From Nothopassalora personata (Eukaryota > Ascomycota > Dothideomycetes > Mycosphaerellales > Mycosphaerellaceae), in contig CM066287.1 in the NCBI GenBank assembly GCA_033816765.1, forward strand, positions 682,001 through 746,000: a DNA stretch of 64,000 nt, written 5' to 3'. Shown one piece after another: positions 51,011 through 62,321 of the stretch. Within the stretch, counting starts at the first letter, position 1. Each line of letters opens with the position of its first letter. Below the pieces are notes generated by a model. That model was not told the origin of the DNA. It made no database searches and saw only the letters and a program-made list of their open reading frames with translations. The translations under genes and the position numbers were made by a program.

Positions 51011-51458
51011 TATTACGGTCCGGATTAAGCTACGACGACACGCCTAACTATTAGCTATAGAAATTACGTGCGCCGTATAAGATTACTCGCTTACTAGCGA
51101 CTTAGTAATTTAAGATTACTCGCTCACTAGCGACTTAGCAATTCGAGATTACTCACTTACTAGCAACTTAGTAATTCGAGATTACTCGCTTACTAGCAAC
51201 TTAGTAATTCGAGATTACTCGCTTACTAGCGATTGAATAATTAAGACTAAGACTAGTAATGTCTCCTTTATATTTAGGAACGCTAAAAACCCTTATAGTT
51301 TTAACGCGTTCAACTTATGTTACTATCTTACTAATTGGAATATAACTCTTACTCCAATCATTTATCTTCGCTTAGCTTGCTTTAGCCTCTCTAAAGAATA
51401 CCGCTACGTAACTTAACTTATCTCTCCTTTAAGACTAGCCCTAGAACGAGACATAATA
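51011..51458 (+). repeat. E-like RIPed solo LTR (nested)
   Basis: 448 bp, target duplication AACGT (51006-51010, 51459-51463). From TCTCCTTTATATTTAGGAACG onward it matches the E LTR closely; the first half differs and holds a tandem repeat. Confidence 0.85.
51080..51244 (+). repeat. 33-bp tandem repeat in LTR U3
   Basis: Five consecutive 33-bp units beginning AGATTACTCGCTTACTAGCG, starting at 51080, 51113, 51146, 51179 and 51212; the last is diverged. It lies upstream of the presumed transcription start of the E-like LTR, where enhancer repeats would be expected. Confidence 0.85.
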
Positions 51459-51767
51459 AACGTATAGCGGTTCCTAACAAATTATCGTAGAGTTAAGTAA
51501 TAACCTTAAAGATACTATTTAGAGGTGTCTTAAGTTTACTAGAAGGAACCCTAGTAAGTATAAGGTAAATAGCAATACTAAGAAGGGCGTCTTATTAACT
51601 ATATTAGGGGATTAACAATCTACTAGTTATCCCCTAGAAAAGACAACGAGGGATTGGCTAAGATAAACATATACTAAGATAACTAGAAACCCTCCTAATA
51701 AAGTATACCTATTCCTTAGAAAATGTAATATCGTTAACTATAACTTACGACTACCTTAGGAAAGTAT

Positions 51768-51965
51768 TGTAAGGGCAGCCTATAGCTAACCCTTACATAT
51801 AATGCGGCTATGCCCGGCTTAGCATGCCGCACGTAACGCGCATACGTACACTAGGAGACGCGCATAGCGTCTATAGAAGAAAGTAAGCTTTAGTTCATCT
51901 ACGATTAGAAGATTGTAGGCGTGCTATACATTACGACATCCCCTTGTAGCCTTACGGTCCTTATA
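51768..51965 (+). repeat. 5' LTR of D1
   Basis: TGTAAGGGCAGCC...GGTCCTTATA (the end was probably TTACA before RIP). AAGCTTTAG (51885-51893) pairs with the priming site. Confidence 0.9.
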
Positions 51966-51968
51966 GTT

Positions 51969-51977
51969 CTAAAGCTT
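51969..51977 (+). promoter_or_regulatory. Self-priming site of D1
   Basis: CTAAAGCTT, 3 nt after the LTR, is the perfect complement of AAGCTTTAG (51885-51893) inside the LTR; conserved in D2. Confidence 0.65.
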
Positions 51978-52399
51978 CCCTTCGTTATAATCTATACACG
52001 CTATAGAGCCCGATCGCGACGCACACGACGGCGAGTCGCCTACGCCGCCCCTAAGCCCTAGAGCATAGTAGTAGGCGCGTCGTGTAGCCTTAGTTACGAG
52101 AAGAGAGGCCTTACGGGCTAAGATTAAAGAGTAAGAGATACAGCGGCAGATCGAGCGGCTAGAGATCTTACGCGCCATAAGCGCACCGCCTCTAGAGCGT
52201 ATAGGAGGGAGGAGAGAAGATTACCTCCCTACTACAACCCCTGCCTCTATCTCTATAACTACTAACGATAATATTACAGTACGAGGCGCGGCCGTAGCGC
52301 ATACGACGCGACCGCGTCTAAAAGAGCCGACGCCTTTTAGAGGGGATTCGATAAGGAAGGCAAGGGTATTCCTTCGGGAGCTCTTACTTATCTTCGCCC

Positions 52400-53250
52400 T
52401 CTTAGGCACTATGTACGCGATAGACGAATTAAAGGTCCTATATAGGGTTATGTACCTTAGCGGAGAGGTAAGCGAGCGATAGTATACTAACTATAGCGCC
52501 GTTAACCTTATAGGGTATACATACTAGGACTTTAAGGAGTTCTACCGAGACGTATACGGCGATCCTATAAATCGCGTACTTAACGTTATGTTAGAGTACG
52601 AGGTTACGAAATAGAAGGATAACTAGACAGCGCGGCAGTTCGCGACTAAGCTAGATGTTATAGAGGACTAGTTAGGTAACTACTCGGAAGCGTAACGTAT
52701 ACGGCACCTACTAGCGAAGCTTACGCCTCGCTTACGGTCCGCTATCGTTAGCTACTATAATATCCCTATAACTAGAGAAGACCTAGTAGTCCTAGCCTCG
52801 CGTATCGAAAGTACCGAGCGCCGAGGTAGTAGCGGAGGGTACGACCGCGGATAGTATATACATCGTAAGCGTAAAGCTAAGGGTGTATATAAGCGGGTCG
52901 ATCGCCTAAAGTAATAGAAGTAGAGTTAAGTACCGGGCGCCTCGGGTACGAGTTAGTAGCGAGACGCCGGTAGCTCGTCTTTAACTAGCTAGAAGTCGAA
53001 AGTAGAGTACTACGGCTACGGTAGGAAGGGTTACTATAAGACGAAGTACCGGAATAGACACCTATAGAAGGACCGCGACGCGTAAGCGGTTCGTAGGTTA
53101 GAAACTATCTAGGCTTTAACTAAGAAGAGCGAATAGGGAAAAGGTAGAGGACTAGGTAAGGGTCGCTCCTAAGTCCGAGTTTCTATATAGACCCCTTAAG
53201 GTAAGTCGATGCGAGTCTAGCGCGTTACTTACGAGGTACCGTTAAGACGC
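52400..53250 (+). pseudogene. D1 gag (decayed)
   Basis: A LKVLYRVMYLSGEVSER-like start is followed near 52530 by a DFKEFYRDVYGDPINRVLN-like stretch, as in Retrotrans_gag domains, with frequent RIP stops. A former knuckle region near 53000 reads YYGYGRKGYYKTKYRN, where CX2CX4HX4C residues have become tyrosines by TGY-to-TAY change. Confidence 0.7.
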
Positions 53251-56200
53251 GTAAGGGCTTTCGCGAGGCTACGTTTCTTCTAGATAACGGTGTAGATTTA
53301 AGCTTAGTATCGTACGAGTATATACTCCGATACTAGATATAGCCTATTAGTAGTATAAAGCTTCTAAATCTAGAGTCGTACGCGTAGGACTAGGGGTATT
53401 ACTACGGCGCCTATACGGTTCGCGTACGACTAGCTAACGATGTAGGAGTAGAGCGCGTAAGCGACGCTATCTACTATATAGCGCCTATAGGTAGGCCGTT
53501 AGTTATTTTAGGTAGACCCTAGCGGTATCGTAATCGGATAGTAAAGGCCGATAAGGATAACTAGTAGTACTACGGTGTAGAGACGCCTATAATTTAGTAG
53601 CGTAACGTACGCGAGTTCCTTAAGGATCTCGAGAGCTTAGAGTAGGTTTATACGATAAGTGTTCGGGCTATTACTATAGCAGTACCCGAAGGAGAGGGCC
53701 CCTCGTAGCCTAAAGAATTTGTAGACTTCCGAGATGTATACGCACCTAATAAGTAGGCGAAGCGTAAGATGCCCGACGGGGTTAAGTATACGATTAATCT
53801 CGTTAAAGGAAAGAAACCCCCTTTTAAGCCGCTATACTACTAGTCCTTAACTAAGCTAGAGGCCTTAAAGAAGTACCTTACGTAAGTAATAGAGAAGGGG
53901 TAGATTAGGCAATCCGTAAGCGAGGCGGGTACGCCTATCCTATTCGTACTAAAGAAGAATAGCACTCTTAGGCTCTATATAGATTATAGAGGCCTAAATG
54001 AGATTATAGTAAAGAACCGGTACCTACTGCCCCTAATTAGTAAGACCTTAGATAGGCTATAGGGTACTAGGCTCTTTACTATAATCGACCTATAGGATGC
54101 CTACTACCGTATTCCTATTAAGCGAGGAGACGAGTAGAAGACTACGTTTCGCACGCGATACGGTTACTACGAGTACTTAGTTATACCTTTTAGGTTAACT
54201 AACGCACTAGCTACCTTTTAGGGGTATATTAACAAGGCCCTTACTAGGCTAGTAGATAACATCTACGTAGTCTACCTAGATAACATCCTTATCTATAGCG
54301 TAACGCGTAAGGAGCACGTACGAGCCGTACGTACGGTACTAGAGAGGCTACGAAAGTTCGCCCTGTTCGCGAACCTAAAGAAGTGTAGCTTCTTCTAGGA
54401 GAATGCCGAGTTCCTAGGATTTATCGTAAGCGTCGTAGGCGTATCGATAGATAGGAGTAGGGTAGCCGTAATCGAGGAATAGCCTACGCCTACGAGTTTT
54501 TATAAGGTTCAATCCTTCCTAGGATTCTATAACTTCTATAGGCGCTTTATCGAAGGGTACTCGAGGATTGCGAAGCTATTAATAGACCTACTAAAGAGAT
54601 ATAAGAATAGTAAGAAGTAAGGGCCTCTTATATAGTCCGCTTATAAAGAGTAAGCGTTCTAACGGCTAAAAGCTAGGTTCCTCGGAGCACCTAGCCTAAG
54701 GCACTTCGATCCTTCGTTACATACGAGGGTTAAGACGGATGCCTTAGGTTTTGCGATTGTAGGTATTATCTCTTAGCTATTTAGGACTAAGTAGCATCTA
54801 ATTACCTTCTATTCTCGTAACATAATACCTACCGAGTGCAATTATAAGACCTATAACTAAGAGCTACTAGTAGTAGTAGAGGCATTTAAGCATTAGCGAC
54901 CGTACCTCGAAGACGTATCGTATACGGTTTAGGTACTAGTCGACTATACGAACCTATAGGGTTTTATAATAGTAAAGTAGCTAAACGGGAGGTAAGCTCG
55001 ATAGGCGACGTTTCTATAATCTTTCGACTTCGTAGTAGAGTATAGGTCGGGGAAGAGTAACCTAGCCGATACGCTATCGCGACGTAGTAACTACGCACGC
55101 GTAGCGTAGTAGACGTCGAACTTGCTTCCTACGCTATAAAGTAAGCTATCTTTCTAGAAGGAATCCCTATTAAGAGAGGACGAGCCTATAGTAAGGCGCG
55201 TAACCGCTACCTACGAGAAGATGTAGGATAAGGCGACTATAATAGTAGTAGGAGCCTACGAGCCGTAGGGGACCCGATCGCTACTAGTAAGAGTATACGC
55301 TGTAATAATGTAGGGCGGCCTAGGTAGACTACTTACACTACTAATGAAAATCGTGTAGGGGAGAGACGATAGGTGCGTCGTATACTTATCGTAGGCGCCT
55401 AGCGAAGGGGACGCTAAGGACTAGTATATAAAAGACGGGTTAGTCTATCGCGGGAACGCGATTATAGTACCTAAAGACTATATAGTAAGAGCATAGCTAC
55501 TCTACATATATTATAACGACCTACTAGTAGGGCACTTTAGTAAGGTAAAGACTAAAGAGCTACTACGACGTTATTACTAGTAGGAGTCACTTAGTAAGGA
55601 TGTAAGAGAGTATATAAGAAACTATAGGGCTTGTTAGACCTCGAAGGCGAGGCGCTATCGACCCTACGGCGAGCTATAGCTACTACCTAGGCTAGACGGT
55701 CTATAGTAGGAAATCACTATAGACTTTATTACGGACCTACCGCTAAGTAAGCGAGGAGAATACGTTTATAATACGATTCTAGTAATCGTCGACCGCTACT
55801 CTAAAATAAACTTATATATTCCTACGACTAAGACATATATAGCGGCGGAGCTTACGAGGATCTTACGAGACGAAGTCGTGCAGTATTATAGTATACTAGC
55901 GGGCATAGTAAGTAACCGCGGGTTAGTATTCACGAGTAACTTCTAGAGTAACTTCTACTTCGAGGCGTAGGTAAAGCGTAAGCTGTCTATAGCTTTCCAC
56001 CCTTAGACTAACGGCTAGACTAAGAGGGTAAACTAAACCTTAGAACAGTACCTCCGTTATTACTATAGCGAGAACTAGACGGAGTAGGCTAAGTAGCTAG
56101 CTATTACTAAATTCGCATATAATAACAGCGTCTACCCTACGCTACGCATAAGCCTATTCGAAATAGCGTATAGTTAGAGACCTAAGATTACCCTAAAACC

Positions 56201-56820
56201 TATAGGATCTCGAGGCGAGATCCGGGAAGGGGAGGTACTAGTAGCGGTAGACTTAGTTAACCGTATACGAGAGATACGCGCTACGCTTACGAAGCGTTAG
56301 GAAATCGTAGTAGCCGATTAGACTCGCTACTATAACAAGACTTATAAGGCTAAGAGCTATCGCGTAGGCGACATAGTCTTATTATCTACGAAGAACCTAA
56401 GGTTAGTATTACCGAAGAAGAAGATAGGTCCGAAGTTTATTAGACCGTACCGTATTATCGACGCTATCGGTTCGTAGGCGTACCGCCTAGTACTACTAGC
56501 CGACTTAAGAATTTATAATGTATTCTATGTATCCCTCCTCGAGCCGTACGCGGGTAGCGAGAAGGATAGAGGTACTATAGCCCTCGCTAATAAGGACGGG
56601 GAATATAAAGTAGAGGTAGTACTAGGAAAGCGTAAGTATAATAGTAAGGTGTAGTACCTAGTGCGATAGAAGGGCTAGCTAGAAGAGTACAATAGCTAGG
56701 AGCTAGTATAAGGACTCGCGAATGCTACGCGTATAGTAGCCGAATATAAGGCGTTAGCGAAGACGGTATAAGCCGGCGGAAGGATCCGTAAAGGCTACGC
56801 GCATAGTAGTCGAAGAGGAG
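53250..56820 (+). pseudogene. D1 pol (decayed)
   Basis: Protease remnant near 53280 (FLLDNGVDLSLVS: D-S-G became D-N-G), reverse transcriptase near 53960 ([13 protein letters not shown]), active site YLDN at 54273-54284 where RIP changed GATGAC to GATAAC, RNase H near 54720, integrase near 55650-56150 and a chromodomain near 56600-56740 (KYNSKV...YLVR.KG.LEEYNS). Many TAG/TAA stops at former Trp and Gln codons. Not functional. Confidence 0.85.
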
Positions 56821-56829
56821 GTGCCTACG

Positions 56830-58451
56830 AAGGTAGTATAAGGCGCTAAAATAAGGGTATAGGTTATGCATTTAGGCCTTAACCCTCCGGTAGCTAGATA
56901 TAAGGACCTCTACCCCGATAGTAAACTTAGCTACAACTAGTATAGAAGACACTAACACATAGTATCTTCTATCGGACTAAAAGGCTCGCTTACTTAGTCG
57001 AGCAAACACCCCCGATAGTAATAACATTAGAGAGGGAGGTAAGGAGAGAGAAGAGTAGAGAGAAGAGTATTCATTTTAAAAATAAACTTTTATAGGCGCA
57101 CTACGGCGCTACGTAGATAGAACATAGGCGCGTAGTAAGCGGCTAATATGCGCGGGGCGCGCGATTACTCGTTATTATCCTCCTTATTATCCTCCTTATT
57201 ATACTCGCCCCGTAGGGCTAGTAGTAAGAAGGCCCTATCGGCCGTAGTAGTGTCGATGTTCCTAGCCTATAGGAACTATAACTACGGTTAGTATAGGATA
57301 CGTATACGACACGCATGTTACTTATAGCACGGCCGAGCTCGAAGAGCCTATTAAGGGCCCTATTCTACTCTTACTATAGAACTACGGACGTAGTAGCGGC
57401 GGCGGAGGAGGGGGTAGTAGTAGTAGAGGCGCCGGCGAAGCGTACGCGAGTATCGCCTATACGCTTATTCTTATAGGTAGAGAACTACCTCTTAGCCTAG
57501 GAGGAGGTTAGCCGATTTATATAGGAAGCGATAGTACGCCGTACACGGCGAGCGTAGGGAGCGCTAGCGAGGCGTAGTACTTACCTCTATAATCTACTCG
57601 CCTAGGTAGGTATAGAGCTCGTACTACTAGTCTAGAGCATCCTACTCTTATTTAGTAATAGGGTTACTAAGCCCCTAGATAAGCTTATCGCGCTAGGCGC
57701 GAGCGGCGCGTAGGCGAGCTACTAGCTACGCGATAGCGACGCTAGTGTTACTAACGTAGGGGTGCCTAATGTCTCTATAGCGCCTATACTTCTTAAGTAA
57801 CTCGCCGGTAGTAACACTATTATACGTATCCTACTCGTCTACTATACTATTAGTAAGCGTATCGTAAGCGAAGAGCGTAGCGAATACTCACTAGCTACGA
57901 AGTATAGTAGACAACGTATATATATCTTAATATCGGTACTTAGGCGCCTAGCTAGTAAGGACTTAGGGGTCTACGGCCCTAGTACGCTAAACTTACGCTT
58001 CGCGGGCGTGTCTAGTGCGCCGAGCGCGCTAGACATCTACGCTCGTAGTGCTAGTAATAGTGTTAGTAGTACTAATAGACCCCCTATAAGGGCCTCCTAG
58101 CGGAGCTAGTCTTAGATAGCTTCCTCTAAAGCTATAGTAGTACTAGCGGGTCGCTAGGTAGTCGCTAGCGAGGAGCTAGTAGATCGCTAGTAGTGCGGGT
58201 ATAGTACGCTACGAGAACGTAGTATAAGGGAAAAAGAAGGAAAAGGAGGGAGAGGGTACGCTTCTTAAACCCTCGAGTTAGTTAACCCGGTAACTACAAC
58301 TTTATACCTACCTACACTACGATAACGACACGCACGAGACCCGTAGGCGGGTCGTATAGTAACGGAATCTACGAGAAGTAGGTAGATCACTTATATAGAA
58401 ACCTCCTAAAGCCGCGAGCTAAGGGCAGCTCGGCCTAAAAGGGGAGGCAGT
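56830..58451. other. D1 3' region between pol and LTR
   Basis: About 1.6 kb without plus-strand domains. Read on the minus strand near 57260-57330 it gives a pattern of four TAY codons with x2, x4, x2 spacing that would have been C-x2-C-x4-C-x2-C before RIP. This may mean an antisense gene, as in E and H, but the cluster type differs and the frame is too decayed to be sure. Two ATAGTAA/CCCCCGATAGT blocks flank a short segment at about 56935-57025. Confidence 0.35.
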
Positions 58452-58649
58452 TGTAAGGGCAGCCTATAGCTAACCCTTATATGTGATGCGGCTATACCCG
58501 GCTTAGCATACCGTACGTAACGCGCATACGTACACTAGGAGACGCGTATAGCGTCGATAGAAGAAAGTAAGCTTTAGTTCATCTACGATTAGAAGATCGT
58601 AGGCGTGCTATACATTGCGACATCCCCTTATAGCCTTACGGTCCTTATA
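58452..58649 (+). repeat. 3' LTR of D1
   Basis: 198 bp, differs from the 5' LTR only by scattered, mostly C/T and G/A, changes. Confidence 0.9.
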
Positions 58650-58848
58650 AGTATAGACAATACCTAGAAAAGTTAGCTAAAGACCTACCGTAAGTATCTA
58701 AGGGACAGTCCTTAATTCTACAAGCGCTAGGTAAGTAGATATAAGGATCTAGAGGCCCTTAAACTTATAAAGAATCTTTAGTCTAACTCTAATAAAGACT
58801 AAAGAATAGAGGGAACGAATTCGAGACCGAGAGGGTTATACGGACTAC

Positions 58849-59115
58849 TATTAGGAACCGCTATACGTTATCCTAACCGGGCTTAGTTCTTTATAGTAAT
58901 GTCTCTAACTCGTTAAGAAGGTAGTAGTCCTAAATAGTATATAGTATATACTTAAAATAAGTTAAGCACGAGGCTCCTATCTACTTATAAAAGAGCGTCG
59001 TCTATATAATGCTATGTCTTAGCGCGACTAGCTAGTCGAGCACGACCTAGCTAGCCGACCGCTTAACTGCTCGTCTAGCTAGGTCCTTCTACGTTACCCG
59101 TAACGGACCGTAACA
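58849..59115 (-). repeat. H-like RIPed solo LTR
   Basis: It starts TATTAGGAACCGC (RIPed TGTTAGG) and ends CCGTAACA; reverse orientation of 50747-51479 and without its inner insertion. Flanks ACTAC and AATAT do not match, so the target duplication has decayed or the copy recombined. Confidence 0.75.
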
Positions 59116-59197
59116 AATATAAATAAGGTTATAAAGGATATAAAGGTCCTTAGCGCTAAGATTACTCTACTTAGTTCCTATATAGAGTAAGGGGATA

Positions 59198-59446
59198 TAT
59201 AAAGCGCTAGGATGATGCATAGATAGCAGGTTTTGAGGGTGACATAACCTAATTAAGCATAGTAATTACTTGTCTTTAGGAAATAAGATTAGGCACCTAA
59301 ATTACAGGGATTAAGGGCTTCTTATTAAAAGAAGACTTATATAAGTACTTTAAGGGTACTACTACTTATAATAAACATAGTTTTTTATACCCTAATTTCT
59401 AGACTTAATCCCCTAGTTCTAAACTTCCATCTCTACTAGTTTCACA
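59198..59446 (+). repeat. 3' LTR of element K
   Basis: 249 bp; ends TTTCACA and is followed by CATGG. RIP fades out at its right end where host DNA starts. Confidence 0.85.
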
Positions 59447-59663
59447 CATGGTTATGGTGGTCCCCGCAAGCTTGTGAACCCCTCGGTGACGTGAAAGCGC
59501 GTCCTTGGACGTATGCGTAGCCGTAGGCAGTGCAGCACGGCAGAAGAGGTAGGTCGCTTGCTGGCAAACAAGTGCTTCCACTCTCATCTTTCACATTCTC
59601 TTCAACAACTCCAGAGCTAAACCAAGAATAACGAGCCATTGATCATACCAAAAAGCCCCAGCG

Positions 59664-60359
59664 ATGTCCTCCGACTCCCTCGCCGTTTTCCGCAAAGGCT
59701 TAGGACCAGATCTTCATGCCTTAGCCGAGAAGCACCTGCAACATGAGTTAGTATCCTCCGACACCATCACCACATCTCCCGCTGACCCCTCTCACCAGCC
59801 TGACCCAATCCGACCGCGACGCTCTCCGTTCCGCAGCCCGCACTGTCTCCCTCCACACGGGTATCGGCTCCCTCATAGGACTGACCCTCGCATCGCTCCT
59901 CGCCTTCCGTCTCCGCAGTGCCCGAAGACGCATGTTCACAGCCTTCCGAGCTGCTGAGAAACCCCAAACTGTGCGATTCGCGGATGGAAGGGAAGAGACA
60001 CTACCAGACCTGACGTCTGTGGTGAAGCCGAGTCGATTGGGAGACTTCGCGACGTACACACTGCTGGGCGCTGGAGGGATTTTCTTTGGTGGAGAGACTG
60101 GACTTATGACGGGAAGCTTCAGGGGTAAGTTATTACGGAAAGTCGAAGAGGGAGTCAAGAACCGCGTGCCGGAACGGTCCTCCAAAGAAGAGAGCATAAC
60201 TGACTCAGTTGTTTTGCAGCGCGGCAGCAGATTGCACAAAATCGGGAAAGTGGACAGCGAATACAGAATGCATTCAAGCGGTTTCAGGCTGATGCGTTGA
60301 GAGAACAGGCAGCGCAGCTGGAGGGCAGTATTGCGAAGGAGGGAAGCTGGAGCATATGA
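59664..60359 (+). CDS. Small membrane protein, 182 aa
   Basis: Three exons, 59664-59746, 59799-60124 and 60220-60359, join in one frame (183 codons with TGA). Introns of 52 and 95 bp have GTTAGT and GTAAGT donors; the second has a CTGAC branch site. The protein begins MSSDSLAVFRKGLG. It has a hydrophobic segment around residues 50-70 (GIGSLIGLTLASLLAFRLR) followed by a basic stretch, a second weak segment around 111-130 (YTLLGAGGIFFGGETG), and a charged helical C-terminus. This looks like a small organelle-membrane protein, possibly mitochondrial. I do not recognise the family with certainty. Confidence 0.72.
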
Positions 60360-62321
60360 TGGCGCACGAGAGAGCCCACGGGTCGCTCAGAGCATTCGCG
60401 AGGCTACTAGTCCCAGACTTCTGCTCAGCATGGATGCTAATTCGAGACGTTCATCTACTGATTCGGTAGGCTCGTAAGTCATCACAGCGACAGCGAAGTG
60501 GCTTGCTTACCATTTTAGAGTTCGCAAGGACGTCTCATAGGTACCGCGCCACGGACTTGCTTCGCGGGACTTGATCGACGGTAGAGCAGAAACGGTAGGT
60601 CATTTTTGACTGAACTTGCCTTCGACCTCTGTCTGTGGCTGTGCAGATTAGTGGATGGCTGAAGCTAGATACCAGTGCTATATCACCTGGAGAGAAGGCC
60701 TGCGGTAAAAATCTTTCCGTTCTCCTTCACTCGATGTTCCCGAGCTATACACTTACCAGCGGCTGCGACCCTTCCAGCTACGGCTACTGGAGCTGAATTA
60801 TAGATATCCGGTGCTGGAGTTCGAAGTGTCGCCTCCAAGTCGTTGACGTACAACAAGCCCACTTGAGTTCAGGACGATAATTGCCATCGACAAAGATATG
60901 CAGAGCAAGACTACAGACGGAACTGCGGGTCTTGAGCATGCCGTTGTGCGTATTGGCACTCGCCATCGACTTCATTCTACGGCTTCTTGCTTACAGTATC
61001 ATAACGGCCAGAACGACGGACAGACTCAGGATGTGTACTGTACCTGCACGTCAGTGAAGGGGACACAGCCTCAACAGCCAGATAGCCTCTATAGTCGGAA
61101 TCCCTCGAAATGTTTCGGTTTAGCGAATACACACAGCCTGTGTTGCCTCGCGAACTAAGACTTCTTCAGGACATCTTCCTGCAGCACTCATCGTGACATC
61201 ACTGTTTCGCGACACCAACAGCTGTACGCCCGACATGCAGTGTCGCAATTGGCTTGATGCAGCACGCCGAGCGAAATGACGAGTACTCCGAAGGATAAGA
61301 CAGAAAGACATCGACACAACCGATTGCACATTGCATCAAAGGGGTGATATCGCCACCAAGACACGTCCATCTCGCTGAGCGACTTCATCCCTTGGCATCT
61401 GCAACTCCGAGAAAGACGCATTAGCATTCAGAACGGCAAGATCATTCCTAAAGCACGGTCTCAACCCTCGGTTGGTTCAAAGTGCACCGCATCTCCCGAG
61501 GACAATCCTGATCTTTCGGATGGGAAAGGGTTCGTCGAATTCACAATGTATGGCCGTAAGAATTTGGACTCAGAGATGGATGCGAAGCAGGGCGAAGAAT
61601 GCCAGTCTTGGTGGCAGCGGAGGAAAGATGAGAGGGCTTGGATGCAGAGGAGGATGGGTATGTGTCTTGACTTGAGGCGGCGAAGAGTGTGTTATGAAGG
61701 TGATTGCTGGAGCTGTTTGCAGTACTGCTTAGAGTGATGGAAGATATTGATGATGGAAAACGGGATAGGAAAACGCCTTGAAGTACGGTCTCGTAGAGCA
61801 GCAAGTTTAGCCGCGATGCACGTCCTTGCGCGTCTGTGCTCAAAGGTGTATGAACCTCGTCTTCGCGTTCTGTTGTCTTCTTCCCCGGCAACGACATACG
61901 TCGTGTTAGGCCATCGTGTTAGGCCATACTCCTACGTCACATGAACGAAACACTTCACGAAGACCTCACTGAGCAACGGTGCATACGCCCCTCCCGAAAG
62001 ACACCTTGGCGGGACTTTCCCCTGCAGTGACAGCACGAATACGACTCGACCTCACGCAATACACGACCACGATGCTATAGCACATAGCTCGGTCTATCCT
62101 CTCAAATGCCGTCAGACGCGTCGCGTATGCTCACGAGAAGCTCCAAGACTTGCTGCAGCATGACCCCGCCCGCATGAGGGGCATTATTATGCCGTCGGGG
62201 TTAATATAACACAACACATACATCAATAACCGAGAGTTGATGGGTAAGACATAGGCACAAAGTGTAGGTGACTCGCTGGATATCTCCTTGTCTTCCTACC
62301 TAACCTCATATTACAATCATC
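60360..62321. other. Host region without a supported gene
   Basis: About 2 kb of normal composition. Short overlapping frames on both strands show no domains or convincing splice structure. The right end holds the promoter of the gene at 62322. Confidence 0.45.

Larger units (their letters stand above)
50747..51479 (+). repeat. H-like RIPed solo LTR with an E-like LTR inside
   Basis: TGTTACGG...CCTAACA with target duplication AATTA (50742-50746, 51480-51484). Its right half matches the H/F1 LTR (TATATAGACGACGCTC and on). It is split at 51010 by another LTR. Confidence 0.85.
51768..58649 (+). mobile_element. RIPed complete gypsy element D1
   Basis: 6882 bp with 198-bp LTRs (51768-51965, 58452-58649) and target duplication AGTAT (51763-51767, 58650-58654), inside K. 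Order: LTR, self-priming site, gag, pol with chromodomain, a 1.6-kb region with no recognised plus-strand gene, purine tract CTAAAAGGGGAGGCAG, LTR. Extreme RIP: CpA/TpG nearly absent, CpG retained. Reference copy for D2 and D3. Confidence 0.9.
49736..59446 (+). mobile_element. RIPed gag-only copia-like element K with nested insertions
   Basis: LTRs 49736-49984 and 59198-59446 (249 bp each) with a perfect target duplication CATGG (49731-49735, 59447-59451) in host DNA. Removing the nested pieces (50747-51479, 51768-58649, 58849-59115) leaves only about 1.3 kb of interior, which translates to a copia-type Gag and nothing else. A purine tract (about 59186-59197) precedes the right LTR. So K was about 1.8 kb, lacked pol and depended on another element. 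Confidence 0.8.

Noticed and set aside
51080..51244. CRISPR-like regular array
   Set aside because: Units are contiguous with no spacers and lie in an LTR of a fungal element; simple tandem repeat.
59748..60239. 163-aa minus-strand frame
   Set aside because: Shadow of the spliced plus-strand membrane-protein gene, whose three exons join in frame.
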